Positions 1 through 12,139 are shown, counted from the stretch's first letter. The stretch is 64,000 nucleotides of DNA from Bufo bufo (GCF_905171765.1 NC_053391.1:149425917-149489916); one strand, 5' to 3'. Numbers and translations are program-made. Notes: generated by a model from the letters alone, not told the origin.

Positions 1-955
1 CCCTTTGAGATAACCCGTCTACATACAGGGGTTTGAATCAGGCATTTAAAATACAGCCATTTAAAATACAGCCATTTTGCGCAAAAATATATTTACTTCA
101 GGCCTACACTGGTTCAGACCGTGTGAGATACCCCCCTACATACAGGGGTTTGAATTAGGCATTTGAAATACAGCCATTTAAAATACAGCCATTTTGGGCA
201 AAGAAATATTTACTATAGGCCTACACTGGTTCAGATCGTGTGAGATACCCCCCCTACATACAGGGGTTTGAATCAGGCATTAGAAATACAGCCATTTGAA
301 ATACAGCCATTTTGTGCAAAGATATATTTACTTCAGGCCTACAGTGGTTCAGACCGTGTGAGATACCCCCCTACATACAGGGGTTTGAATCAGGCATATG
401 AAATACAGCCATTTGAAATACAGCCATTTTGTGCAAAGATATATTTACTTCAGGCCTACAGTGGTTCAGGCCCTTTGAGATAACCCGTCTACATACAGGG
501 GTTTGAATCAGGCATTTAAAATACAGCCATTTAAAATACAGCCATTTTGCGCAAAAATATATTTAGTTCAGGCCTACACTGGTTCAGACCGTGTGAGATA
601 CCCCCCTACATACAGGGGTTTGAATTAGACATTTGAAATACAGCCATTTAAAATACAGCCATTTTGGGCAAAGAAATATTTACTATAGGCCTACACTGGT
701 TCAGATCGTGTGAGATACCCCCCCTACATACAGGGGTTTGAATCAGGCATTAGAAATACAGCCATTTGAAATACAGCCATTTTGTGCAAAGATATATTTA
801 CTTCAGGCCTACACTGGTTCAGACCGTGTGAGATACCCCCCTACATACAGGGGTTTGAATCAGGCATTAGAAATACAGCCATTTGAAATACAGCCATTTT
901 GTGCAAAGAAATCTTTAATTGAGGCCTAGTCTGGTTCAGGCCGTGTGAGATACAC
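1..955. repeat. 117/118-bp satellite with a 470-bp higher-order unit
   Basis: The phrase ggggtttgaat recurs at about 28, 145, 263, 380, 498, 615, 733 and 850, a monomer of 117-118 bp. Monomers 1-4 and 5-8 match position by position: the variant start ccctttgagataacccgtct occurs at 1 and again at 471. The array therefore has a four-monomer, 470-bp higher-order period, seen twice. Each monomer has a doubled aaatacagccattt motif. The array starts before the window and decays near 950. The short frames reading EIQPFEIQPFCAK are by-products of the repeat, not genes. Confidence 0.93.
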
Positions 956-1001
956 CCTTTACATACTGTCGTTCTTTTCTACTATTAATTAAACACCCAT
1001 T

Positions 1002-1399
1002 TGTGGTCGGATCGGCTATCAGAAAGGTGAACCTAACCTATCTAACCCTATCTACAACGAGCAGTAGAATTATGCCATAACTGCTGTGGAAGAGCAGCCT
1101 AAAGTGGGCCACCCTAATGTGAAGTGACTGTAAGATGGTGTGGGTGGGTGAAATCAGCTGAATCGGCGTCAGCCTGGACCCACAGGTGCCTATAAATAGC
1201 CTAGTAATCAGCCAGCCTGGCCCACAGGTACGTATGAATAACCTTGTAATCAGCCTCCCCTCCCACAAATGCAGCAATATCCTGCTTATACTTGTGGTCG
1301 GATCGGCTATCAGAAAGGTGAACTTAACCTATCTAACCCTATCTACAACGAGCAGTAGAATTATGCCATAACTGCTGTGGAAGGGCAGCCTAAAGTGGC
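1002..1399. repeat. 291-bp diverged repeat (A-B-A order)
   Basis: A block of about 107 bp beginning tgtggtcggatcggctatc occurs at 1002-1108 and again, almost unchanged, at 1293-1399, an offset of 291 bp. Between them is block B (1149-1293), which holds a TATA-like cctataaatagcc and doubled cagcctgg.cccacaggt phrases. A second copy of B lies at 6007-6152. No coding capacity is evident. Confidence 0.85.
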
Positions 1400-2305
1400 C
1401 AAAAAGAGCAGACCTTAGTTTAGAGTAAATATATACATACCGTTACGACACCCACTTTGAACGAAAAGACCTTTCACGATGAAGGTGCGGAATAGACCAT
1501 ATAAAACACAGTGACTACCTTCTACCTTACCTCTTTGTCTTGTGCATCGGCACATCGTTCTTGGAGATGGTTAATGCTGATGTGATTGAATGAGTGGCCG
1601 GTAACCAGAAATTATTTACTCCTATGTACACTAACACGTGACCATACAACGAGAAGGACTGAATCCTGAGAGCTGCAGACTAAAACAAACAATGGTGAAT
1701 CTGTTGGAAGGGCCTAAATTAACTCCAACATTCGCCAAGGGCCCTGATAGGACACCAACTGTTCCTGGGGGCAAAATACTTCACCGCTACTTATTCCCCA
1801 GGCCACACTTTTATTCTTATTTTTTATTTTTTATAAAGGAGCCAAAAGTTAGAACATGGCGTACGCCGTCTTACTCTAGTAGTAGATTAATTGAAATGTG
1901 TAAACTCACCAGGCCTGGGGAACCACAAACAGGAATACATGCCTATTTCGATTAACGAGCTAATGTCGCCTGTAATAACGACAGACGTACACCATACCTG
2001 CGGTTGTAACAGAAAATAAGCTTAAGGTCGTGATAAACTATGTATACTGTGCCTGTAGTCGTGATATGCTTTGTCGTGTCTGTAGACGTGGTAGACTTCG
2101 TAATTTGCGCCTTATTACTGTACCTCCTACTGGAACACAGACCGATACCCAGGACTTAGGCCGGACACCAACACCCTCAGCCCGAGTTTGTAGATGAAGT
2201 AAGTTTGCCTGGGAGAAGGTGATGTCCGCAAAGGCAGGCTCGGGATGACGGCTTATAAAGAAAACAACGATTTCCTTTTATACCCAACAACCTAGAAATT
2301 TAAAG
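1400..2305. other. No gene or repeat recognised
   Basis: This stretch is of mixed composition. The longest frame (1638-1955, +) has no recognisable domain and ends in low-complexity aromatic residues encoded by a T-rich run, so I do not call it a gene. I see no paired inverted repeats or transposon termini. Confidence 0.5.
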
Positions 2306-2309
2306 TTAG

Positions 2310-4672
2310 AGAAAACAATAATGTGAGTGAGGCTCTAATGACACGAGCCACCACAAGAATTGTATTGCGAGCCACAGATGACAGAGCCATGCGAGCGGGT
2401 CTGAAGGCAGAAAGACATGGAACCTACTTGTGGTGGGACCACGCAGTCGGCCTCGAATGGAGGAGTTTATGTGTGTAAAATCTAAACGGAGAAGCCATGC
2501 GCGGCAGACTCTAATGGCTGAGCCATGCGTGAGGGACTCTAATGGCGGAGACATAAGTGTTACCTAAAACGGAGAAGCCATGCGTGAGAGACTCTAATGG
2601 CGGAGCCATGCGTGAGAGACTCTAATGGCGGAGTCGTATGCGTACACCTAAACGGAGAAGCCATGCGTGAGAGACTCTAATGGCGGAGCCATACGTGAGA
2701 GACTCTAATGGCGGAGTCGTATCCGTAAACCTAAACGGAGAAGCCATGCGTGAGAGACTCTAATGGCGGAGCCATGTGTGAGAGACTAATGGCGGAGTCG
2801 TATGTGTAAACCTAAACAGAGAAGCCATGCGTGAGAGACTAATGGCGAAGCCACATGTGTAAACTAAAACTGAGAAGCCATCCGTGAGAGACTAATGGCG
2901 GAGTCGTCCGTGAGAGACTAATGGCGGAGTCATACGTGTAACTAAAACGGAGAAGCCATGCGTGAGAGACTAATGGCGGAGTCATACGTGAGAGACTAAT
3001 GGCGGAGTCATCCGTGAGAGACTGATGGCGGAGAAGCCATGCGTGAGAGACTAATGTAGTCATCCGTGAAAGACTAATGGCGGAGTCATACGTGTAACTT
3101 AAACCAGAGAAGCCATGCGTGAGAGACTAATGGCGGAGCCATGCGTGAGAGCCTCTAATGGCGGAGTCATACGTGTAACTAAAACGGAGAAGCCATGCGC
3201 GAGAGACTCTAATGACGGAGTCATATGTGCAAACTAAAACTGAGAGGCCATACGTGAGAGACTAATGGCGGAGTCATGCGTGAGAGACTAATGGCGGAGT
3301 CATGCGTGAGAGACTAATGGCGGAGTCATGCGTGAGAGACTAATGGCGGAGTCATGCGTGAGAGACTAATGGTGGAGTCATGCGCGAGAGACTAATGGCG
3401 GAGTCATGCGCGAGAGACTAATGGCGGAGCCATGCGCGAGAGACTAATGGCGGAGCCATGCGCGAGAGACTAATGGCGGAGCCATGCGCGAGAGACTAAT
3501 GGCGGAGCCATGCGCGAGAGACTAATGGCGGAGTCATATGCGTAACCTTAATGGAGAAGCCATGCGCGAGAGACTAATGGCGGAGTCATCCATGAGAGAC
3601 TAATGGCGGAGTCAACCGTGTAACTAAACCGGAGAAGCCATGCGTGAGAGACTAACGGAGTCATCCGTGAGACTAATGGCGGAGTCATCCGTAAGAGACT
3701 AAAGGCAGAGTCATACGTGTAACTAAACCAGAGAAGCCATGCGTGAAAGACTCTAATGGCGGAGCCATGCGTGAGAGACTCTAATGGCGGAGACATGTGT
3801 GTAAACCTAAAACGGAGAAGCCATGCGTGAGAGACTAATGGCGGAGTCATCCGTGAGAGACTAATGGCGGAGTCATCCGTGTAACTAAAGCGGAGAAGCC
3901 ATGCGTGAGAGACTAATGGAGTCATCCGTGAGAGACTAATGGCGGAGTCATCCGTAAGTGACTAAAGGCAGAGTCATACATGTAACTAAACCAGAGAAGC
4001 CATGCGTGAGAGACTCTAATGGCGGAGCCATGCGTGAGAGACTCTAATGGCGGACACATGTGTGTAAACCTAAAACGGAGAAGCCATGCGTGAGAGACTA
4101 ATGGCGGAGTCATCCGTGAGAGACTAATGGCGGAGTCATCCGTGAGAGACTAATGGCGGAGTCATCCGTGAGACTAATGGCGGAGAAGCCATGCGTGAGA
4201 GACTAATGGAGTCATCCGTGAAAGACTAATGGCAGAGTTATACGTGTAACTAAACCAGAGAAGCCATGCGTGATAGACTCTAATGGCGGAGCCATGCGTG
4301 AGAGACTCTAATGGCAGAGTCATACGTGTAACTAAAACGGAGAAGCCATGCGCGAGAGACTCTAATGGCGGAGTCATATGTGTAAACCTAAAACGGAGAA
4401 GCCACACGTGAGAGACTCTAATGGCGAAGCCATGCGCGAGAGACTCTAATGGCGAAGCCATATGTGTAAACTAAAATGAGAAGCCATACGTGAGCGACTA
4501 ATGGCGGAGTTATCCGTGAGAGACTAATGGCGGAGTCACCCGTTAGGGACTAATGGCGGAGTCATACGTGTAAAACTAAAACGAAGAAGCCATACGTGAG
4601 AGACTCTAATGGCGGAGCCATGCGTGAGACTAAAAACGGAGAAGCCATGCGTGAGATTAATGGCGGATTCCT
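2310..4672. repeat. 26-bp minisatellite with longer variant units
   Basis: The core unit catgcgtgagagactaatgg followed by cggagt is 26 bp; it is cleanest at 3258-3530, where it repeats at an exact 26-bp step. A 28-bp variant carries tctaatgg. Longer units add a spacer such as cgtgtaactaaaacggagaag, giving an irregular higher-order pattern over 2.3 kb. Repeated minus-strand frames (AWLLRF, MTPPLVSH) come from the repeat; 26 is not a multiple of three, so the peptide pattern rotates through frames. The array stops at a T-rich run near 4670. Confidence 0.93.
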
Positions 4673-6006
4673 TTTTTTTTTTTTATAAAATATAAACCAC
4701 TTATGCAGCACCAGTATGACTTGTGGACTCACATAACCAATGACCCTCTCCGATAATAAACCTAGGACGCTAACCAGCCTACAACCATATTGTACACCTA
4801 ACGAACATGAAGAACGGTCATCGGGCCCCCGAGGCCATGAAGCCCCCCGAAACCAAGAGACTGAACTGAATGACCTTACAGTGACAAGTAATTAAAACGT
4901 GACCCAGACCTAAAGAAAAATGCATAGACATTAGTGATCCGAACCACGCGTATAAACGAAACATTAAACCAACCGCAATACTGAAACAGATGGAAGAAAA
5001 ACAAGAGCCAGAGGCATTGCAGTTTGCTAAGAGAAGACCCTTATCGTGACAAAATGAATGAACTACTGTGAAAATATAGTAGGGCCTTACTCCTATTGGC
5101 CCACTGACCGCTGGGGAGCCATTTGGTTAACTGGGGCAGAATACCAATCTGAGTGAATACGAACCAGAAGTCAAGGAGACCAGTCTTAGTGAACGCAAAC
5201 CAGACCTATGGAATGTAACATCTAAAACATGGTATGGGCACAGCTCTGAGTACGAGCATGAAGAGCATGGTATAAAGCAGCCGTATGAAAGCAATCTGAA
5301 GTGAGCAGAGTATTAACGGAACGCAACAGCGGACGTATGAACGCAGCTCTAGTAGTGAATGGTGTATAGGACAAAATGTAAATGCAGACACACAGACGTA
5401 GTTTTAAAGGTACCAACCCTAACCACAATCATTCGACCATTAGCGCAAAACCCCCTTCGTCCCAGAACACTGCAAATCGCGGACCGCAGTGCGAGTCCTG
5501 TGCAGCAAGGTCGATGCTACCGTGAGTGCCAGCATTCACATGGCACCTTTTGCTGTTTACCCGGATGTGATTGAGCTGCCATACAATGCTGCAGTTTTTT
5601 TTTTTTTTGTTTTTTTTATTGACCATTGATCCATATTTACCATTACTTAACACAGTGTGCATAGCTTGAGCCCACTGCAGACACGCGCCCTGCATGTAAA
5701 CTAGGTATCGGAAAACATACAACCATGCCTACTCTAAGCACATGCTACCCCAATAACTGTATGCAATGGCCCCACCAGGCCTCTGAATAGCCAGACAAAA
5801 CAATACTAACAACCATCGTTTGACCATTAGCGCCCAAACTCTGCTTCATCCCAGAGCGCTACATGTCGCGGACCGCAGCGTGGGTCCCGTGCAAACAACT
5901 CCGATCCTACCATGAATACTAGCGCCCTCCTGAGACATTCTGCCGTCGCCCAGCTGTAAGGAGCCTCCACACCATGCTGCTGTATCCTAGAGCTGACTCA
6001 GAGGTA
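4673..6006. other. Non-coding stretch with a diverged duplicated block
   Basis: No gene is recognised. A block at about 5425-5590 (attcgaccattagcgc, then tcgcggaccgcagtg) has a diverged second copy at about 5810-5985 (gtttgaccattagcgc, then tcgcggaccgcagcg), separated by a T-rich run and about 200 bp. The short frames here overlap on both strands and match no family I know. Confidence 0.55.
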
Positions 6007-6152
6007 GTGAAATCAGCTGAATCGGCGTCAGCCTGGACCCACAGGTGCCTATAAATAGCCTAGTAATCAGCCAGCCTGGCCCACAGGTACGTATGAATAG
6101 CCTTGTAATCAGCCTCCCCTCCCACAAATGCAGCAATATCCTGCTTATACTT
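6007..6152. repeat. Second copy of 145-bp block B, abutting hAT-1
   Basis: This block matches 1149-1293 with about one mismatch (aataacc against aatagcc). It begins gtgaaatcagctgaatcgg and ends ctgcttatactt. The two copies bracket a 4.7-kb stretch that includes the 26-bp minisatellite. The transposon begins directly after this copy. Confidence 0.85.
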
Positions 6153-9100
6153 AGGGCAAGATCCTAAATTCAAAAAATATGAGGAGAGCGTCAAATAAGG
6201 GACGTGGCCCAGGTCGTGGTGCTGCTGGTGGATCTCCTGTTGCAGGGAGAGGACGTGGTCGATCTGTGCCAGCTACACGCACAAGTGAAACCCCTTCCTC
6301 AGGTGCTAGTAGGCGACAAAACCTGCAGCGGTATTTGGTCGGGCCTAATGCTGCTCTACGAATGGTGAGGCCTGAACAAGTACAGGCGATAGTAGATTGG
6401 GTTGCTGACAGTGGATCCAGTTCCTTCACATTGTCTCCCACCCAGTCTCCTGCTGAAAGACAACAGTTGGCACCTGCAGCCGATGTCCATCAGTCTTTCA
6501 CCTCACCCCCTTGCAAATCAGCCAAACAGTCTGAGCCCCAAGTCATGCAGCAGTCTTTTCTGCTTTTTGATGACTCTGTTAGCAGGGTTCCCCAGGGCCA
6601 TCCACCTAGCCCTGCCCCATAAGTGGAAGAGATTAAGTGCACCGATGCCCAACCACTTATTTTTCAAGATGAGTACATGGGAGGACCATCACAGCACGTC
6701 TCGGATGATGACGAAACACAGGTGCCAACTGCTGGGGCTTTCGAAAGTGTGCAGACCGAAAAGGAAGTCAGGGGTGAAGACTGGGTGGAAGATGATGTGG
6801 AGGACGATGAGGTCCTCGACCCCACATGGAATCAAGGTCATGCGAGTGACCTATGTAGTTCGGAGGAAGAGGCGGTGGTCGCACAGAGCCACCAGCACAG
6901 CAGAAGGGGGAGCAGGGTGCAAAAGCGGAGCGGCCGTCCTCTAGACAGTACACCTCCTACTGCCCACTGCAGCAAGGGACCGAGCACACCAAAGCCAGCT
7001 CCAAAGAGTTCCCTGGCGTGGCAGTTCTTCAGAAAATGTGCTGACGACAAGACACAAGTGGTTTGCACGCTGTGCAATCAGAGCCTGAAGCGAGGCATAA
7101 ACGTTCTCAACCTGAGCACAACCTGCATGACCAGACATTTAAGTGCAAATCACGAGATGCAGTGGAGTAGACACCTCAAAAACCAAGAAAGGTCTCTGGC
7201 TCCTCCTGCTTCCTCTTCTGCTGCAGTCGCGGCCTCTTCATCCACCTCTGGAGTGACAGTGCCACCTGCACCCCACAAACAGAGGTTCTGCCAGCAACAC
7301 CAACACCTGGGTCACCAAGCATCTCCACAATGTCCCACGGAAGAGTTCAGCTCTACATATCCCAAACGCTGGAGAGGAAGAGGAAGTACCCCCTACTCAC
7401 CCGCGATCCCTAGCCCTGAATGCCAGCATTTCTAAATTACTTGCCTTTGAAATGCTGTCATCCCGTCTGGTGGAGACAGATAGTTTTAAAGGCCTTATGG
7501 CGATGGCTGTCCCACAGTATGTTGTGCCCAGCCGCCACTACTTTTCAAGGCGAGCCATCCCTTCCCTTCACAACCAAGTAGGGGACAAAATCAGGTGTGC
7601 ACTGCGCAACGCCATCTGTGGCAAGGTGCACCTGACTACGGATACGTGGACCAGTAAGCACGGTGAGGGCCGTTATATCTCCATAACAGCACACTGGGTA
7701 AATGCAGTGGCGGCTGGGCCTGAGGCGGATAGCAGTTTGGCGTATGTCCTTCCACCACCGAGGATTGCAGGGCGCTTCAGTTTGCCTCCTGTTGCTTCCT
7801 CCTCCTATTCTGCTTCCTCATCCTCTACCATCTCCTCATCCGGTCAGCGTAACACCTTCACCACCAACTTCAGCACAGCCAGGGGTAAACGACAGCAGGC
7901 AGTTTTAAAACTTATCTGTTTGGCGGACAAACCCCACACCGCGCAGGAGCTGTGGACGGGCCTTGAACAACAGACCGATGAGTGGTTTGTGCCAGTCAGC
8001 CTCAAGCCCGGCCTGGTGGTGTGCGATAATGGGCGAAATCTCATAGCAGCTCTGGGACTAGCCGGTTTGACGCACATCCCTTGCCTGGCGCATGTGCTGA
8101 ATTTGGTGGTGCAGAGATTCCTTAAAAATTACCCCGACATGTCAGAGCTGCTGCATAAAGTGCGGGCCGTCTGTGCGCGCTTTCGGCGTTCTAACCCTGC
8201 TGCTGCTCGCCTGTCAGCGCTGCAGTGTAACTTCGGCCTTCAGGCTCACTGCCTCATATGCGACGTGCCCACAAGGTGGAACTCCACCTTGCACATGCTG
8301 GCCAGACTGTGCGAGCAGCAGCAGGCGATAGTGGAGTTTCAGCTGCAGCACGCACGGGTGAGTCGCTCGGCGGAACAACACCACTGTTTCGAGTACTCCC
8401 CCAACATGGCTAGTGCTGATAACGCCGTTCTCAGCGTTACTATCCCACTTCTATGCCTCCTTGAAAAAACACTCCTGGCGATGATGGAAGAGGATGTGGC
8501 ACAGGAGGAGGAGGAGGAGGAAGAGGGATCATTTTGTAGGGTTTCCGGCCAGCCATTCCCAAGTGTCTCCAAGGGTGGGTTCCTGCACCTACAAACCCAA
8601 GGTACACAATTGTCCAGCCAGGGCACAGTTCTGGAGGATGAGGAGGTGGAGGATGAGGAGGAGGAGATGGAGGAGGAGGAACCATGTTCACTGCAGGGTG
8701 GCACCCAGACCAGCTCATGGCCATCACTGGTGCGTGGATGGGGGGATACAGAGGACACAGATGATACACCTCCCACAGAGGACAGCTTTTCGTTGCCTCT
8801 GGGCAGCCTGGCACACATGAGCGATTACATGCTGCACTGTGTCTGCAACGACCGCCGAGTTGCCCACATTCTAACTTGTGCTGATTACTGGGTGGCCACG
8901 CTGCTGGATCCCAGTTACAAGGACAACGTACCGTCCTTAATTCCGTCACTGTAGCGTGATCGTAAGATGCGCGATTACAAGCGCACGCTGGTAGATGTGC
9001 TGCTGGTGGCATTCCCACCTGGCAGCGGGGGCACAGTGGAAGCACAAGGCGAAGGCAGGGGACAAGGAAGAGGTCGCCAACGCAGCTGGGGCACCGCCAG

Positions 9101-9868
9101 CCCCTCAGAAGGCAGGGTTAGCAGGGTTAGCATGGCCAAAATGTGGAAAAGCTTTGTCAGCACGCCACAAGAACCAGCACCACCAGCTGATATGGAACGT
9201 CTTAGCAGGAGGCAGCATTTCACCAACATGGTGGAGCAGTATGTGTGCACACGCCTACACGTACTGAATGACGGGTCTGCCCCCTTCAACTTCTGGGTCT
9301 CCAAATTGGGCACATGGCCTGAGCTTGCCCTTTATCCCTTGCTCTGCAGCCAGTGTATTGCCTGAACGTGTGTTTAGCACGACTGGAGGGGGTTATCACA
9401 GGTTATATTTCCCAATGTTTTGGGGTGTATCCTAATTTTAAAAATAAAATTTAAAACCAAAAACCAGTGTAGGCTACCTCCTCCTCCACCGCCGCTCCCA
9501 CCGACACCGCCACATCCACCACCTCCTCAACCTCCTACTCCATATGGACCTGGTCTTCCTAGATCAAGATTATTATTTTATATTTGTACGTATTTTATGT
9601 TATTTAAAGTCATTTCCCTATTCACATTTGTTTGCAGAGCACTTGCCATGCTCTTAACCACATTTTGACGTCATTTGCAGCCCTCTAGCCCTTTCCATTA
9701 CATTTTTACAGCCATTTTAGTGCTAAAAAGTTCAGGTCCCCATTGACTTCAATGGGGTTCGGGTTCGGGGTCAAGTTCGGATAAAGTTCGGGTCCCGAAC
9801 TCGAACTTTTTTCCGAAGTTCGGCCGAACCTGTCGAACCCGAACATCCAGGTGTCCGCTCAACTCTAG
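6153..9868 (+). mobile_element. hAT-1 DNA transposon, copy 1 (5' end replaced, 3' end present)
   Basis: The element carries a decayed BED-finger hAT transposase (6179 to about 9400). Its 3' end has a GC-rich stretch (about 9478-9560), then the phrase cccattgacttcaatggggt, palindromic gttcggg/cccgaac motifs and the terminal ggtgtccgctcaactctag at 9868. The same terminus appears reverse-complemented at about 56995, where it ends another copy, which supports calling it the element's inverted terminal end. The normal 5' subterminal region seen in the - strand copies (95-bp array) is missing, and block B is found instead. Termini are approximate. Confidence 0.85.
6179..9400 (+). pseudogene. hAT-1 transposase, BED zinc-finger type, broken
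   Basis: A hAT transposase cuts and pastes its own element in the nucleus. In order the reading shows an Arg/Gly-rich N-terminus (GRGPGRGAAGG, GRGRGRS), a BED-type zinc finger around 7015-7170 (VCTLC, then TRHLSANH), the catalytic-core LTTDTWTSKHGEGRYIS near 7635, VCDNGRN near 8015, the hAT signature TRWNSTLHML near 8270, an acidic run near 8500-8690, and part of the C-terminal dimerisation region (FNFWVSKLGTWPELALY). Breaks relative to the copy at 57495-60856 are TAA at 6620, a frame change between about 7260 and 7452, a 17-residue in-frame loss after AEQHH near 8380, TAG at 8952 and a frameshift near 9335. The last part of the dimerisation domain is missing. It cannot make a full protein. 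Confidence 0.9.
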
Positions 9869-10400
9869 TCATTTCAGGATGTATTGTAGATTACTGAAGG
9901 TATACGTAGCTATCTAGCTGTGTCAAGTATGGATGTTTCAGTTGCAATCTTTAGTTACATTGGGCAAGGATGGAGCTGAGAACAGCACAGTAGTAAAAGC
10001 CCACTGATGTAAGAGGATATACAGTATATTAGCATGCATAAACATCAAGTTAATGTTGGCATATCCTTGTCAGCAGTCACGTAGTTCAATTTGAATAAAG
10101 CACACACTTTCTTGTAAGAATAAAAAAAAACTTATTTTCAGTTGTTTGGTGACTACAGATGCAGCCTAGCTAAACTTGATGGTTAATGCGTTAAGCAAAA
10201 AATGGCACAAAATGGTTAACTAACTCTTTCAATGTATTTCAATGGCTTTTGTCACAAGTTAGCACGAGATAACAATGTGACATGTGTGCAGCCAATAGCA
10301 GGGTGCGACGGTGACCAGCCTCCCTAACATCACAAGTGACGTGTGATAATCTAATTTATTGAGATACATCTATAAGAGTTGTGTATTAATAGGTTAAACG
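9869..10400. other. AT-rich spacer, nothing recognised
   Basis: There are no long frames, no clear inverted termini and only short A runs (near 10120). It starts directly at the hAT-1 end. Confidence 0.45.
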
Positions 10401-10403
10401 CAA

Positions 10404-10620
10404 GTAAGGGTCCATTCACACATCCGCATGAATTGGTCCTCATCCGTTCCACAATTTTGCGGAACTGGTGCGGACCCCTTCATTTCAATGGGGCCGCAAA
10501 AGATGCAGACAGAACACTATGTGCTGTCCACATCCGTAGTTCCGTTCCGCGGCCCTGCAAAAAAGATAGACCATGTCCTAGTCTTGTCTGCAGCCACGGA
10601 TCAACATATTTTTTTTTTTT
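10404..10620 (+). mobile_element. Fragment resembling a Harbinger-type MITE
   Basis: The start taagggtccattcacacatc resembles the other MITE ends here (a TAA/TTA trinucleotide, then gg...ttcacac). The interior has the characteristic ccgttcc/ggaac and ccccttcatttcaatgggg phrases. No matching right end is visible before the T run at 10610, so this is probably a one-ended remnant. Confidence 0.5.
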
Positions 10621-10955
10621 GAGGTGTTAATTGCAGGGATCAGTGGTGATATTTACTAAGCAAAATGTACAAGCATTTAACACATTTTTTAGCACACAGC
10701 AACTGATTCATAAAATGTAATTTGGTCATTTTATGCTACCAAAATTGGGACAACATTTGCTGAATATATGGCAAATCCACTAAAAAATGCAAAAGCTCAC
10801 AAATGTATCATAATTTAGTGCAAGCACTGTGCGGGAGCATACTCACTAAAATCTACGTTTTTGTACAATGTACTAAGGTTTTTTAGTCTGGATGATGTTA
10901 CAGTCTCAGAGGCTTGACAAATTAACCCTCACCAAAGTAAAATAATAAGGAAAAA
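10621..10955. other. AT-rich stretch, nothing recognised
   Basis: No frame, repeat or terminus could be supported here. Confidence 0.4.
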
Positions 10956-11165
10956 GAGGTAGTAGCTGCACTCACCTGAATCCGGAACAAGGCATTATTC
11001 CAAGTGAAAGGAGTTCAAAGAGCCCAGCTGCCAAAGGTAAAAATTCTGCCTTTATTGTTCCAAGACTTAAAATACAAAGTAGCAAAAAGTCTACATGTTT
11101 CGGGTCAAACAGCAACCCTTAATCATGACAGGAACAAACAGGCTCTTTCAACTCTTTTCACCAAA
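10955..11165 (-). mobile_element. PLE terminal repeat remnant
   Basis: The stretch carries the arrangement seen at other PLE ends in this window: a 'cctttattgttcc' segment, then a conserved stem-loop with gtttcggg on the plus strand and aatcatgac. Read on the minus strand the motif lies 5' of a polyadenylation-like aataaagg. No RT fragment is attached, so it would be a solo end. The identification rests on the similarity to 32098-32143 and 37084-37129, which flank a real PLE. Confidence 0.55.
11089..11129 (-). ncRNA. Hammerhead-ribozyme-like core, degenerate
   Basis: On the minus strand it reads gtcatgattaagggt, a loop, then acccgaaacatgtagac. The layout is a CUGAUGA-box position (degenerate: catgatt), helix II (gggt/accc), the GAAAC box and a uagac at the cleavage-site position. 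Hammerheads are known in PLE terminal repeats. The first box departs from consensus, so activity is doubtful. Confidence 0.4.
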
Positions 11166-11830
11166 GTAAAATATATGAGAAAAGCATACAAACTGCAAAG
11201 ACCACATGATTTTTATATACTGTACGTGGTTTTAGCTCAGCGCTACAGGCCTGTGCTGCTGACCCTATACGTGTGACAGGTGCTGGGCTCCCTCATTCCC
11301 TTTTGCTGCATTGTACCGTGCTAACAAGCGCGGGCAACAGGTAGATTAAACTGTGGTATCTGTGCTCTGTGCCAGAGCTTACTACCGGCTTGAGTCTATA
11401 CTGCTGTTAGGGCGTGCACAGGCGTGTCTCTCCTCCCTTGTGAGGCAGCATGTACATGCCGTCTATCTCCCCAGCCATAGCTGGGTTGCAGAAAGTATTT
11501 AGAGGCTCTTCCGGCCTAAGATGGTGCCTGAGCAATCTTGCTCACTAGCTTGTCTAGTTTCTTGTGTTTGGAAGTTTCTGCTTTTCTGTGTACAAGACCC
11601 TGCTTCTCGATTTAATGGATTTTGCTTGTTTGCTGCCTGCCTCTGACCTTGGAGTTCGATTACGGACTTTGCTTGATCGCTGCCTGCCCTGACTCCGGAC
11701 TTCCTAACTACGTCTTTCCACTTGGTGCTTGCACCAGTATCTCTGACCACCTGGTAAGCTTCCACTGACCCGAGGACTGCTCTGGAGTGGTATCTGGTAA
11801 GTACCCTAACTGCCCAAGCCTATCCTCACT
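11166..11830. other. Spacer, possibly an old LTR-like remnant
   Basis: The run ttgcttgtttgctgcctgcctctgacc, split over 11625-11655 and echoed at 11665-11700, recalls the U3/R regions of vertebrate Gypsy LTRs, but I see no tg/ca ends or target duplication. No frame has a recognisable domain. Confidence 0.3.
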
Positions 11831-12065
11831 AGAGAGGAGCAAATAGAAGCTGATGAAGTTGAATTCTATCCAAATTTCAGGAAAAATTTGATTCTGAACG
11901 AATGCAAATTTCCTCTCACTTTGTGGGAACGAATCACAATTTTTCCTAACATGGCGGCTACAGTGGCGGATAAAATGGCGGCTACATGTGTGAGGAAATG
12001 AGGCAAGGAACTCTGGGAAGATCGGGATTACCTATAATGCCATACATGCAGCCGATCAGCAGCCA

Positions 12066-12110
12066 GCCAGCCCGGTGATGTCACAGCCCTATAAATACGT
12101 CAGCCATCTC
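12066..12110 (+). promoter_or_regulatory. Candidate hAT-2 promoter (TATA box)
   Basis: A TATA box, ctataaatac, lies at about 12089 and is preceded by a CRE-like tgatgtcac. It sits 5' of the hAT-2 transposase and inside its terminal region. A comparable layout (ctatataagaacctccc) occurs in the hAT-type MITE at about 54980. There is no transcript evidence. Confidence 0.5.
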
Positions 12111-12139
12111 AGATTCTGCCATTCACCAACGTACTTTGT

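Noticed and set aside
268..929. Two frames repeating EIQPFEIQPFCAK
   Set aside because: They are the translation of the 117-bp satellite; the unit explains both the length and the sequence.
1638..1955. 105-residue plus-strand frame
   Set aside because: No domain or second copy; includes a T-rich low-complexity run.
2839..4461. Several minus-strand frames with repeated AWLLRF and MTPPLVSH
   Set aside because: They arise from the 26-bp minisatellite; no domain and no other coding signal.
8339..9045. Minus-strand frames of 159 and 201 residues over hAT-1
   Set aside because: They are antisense shadows of the acidic GAG/GAT-rich segment of the transposase.
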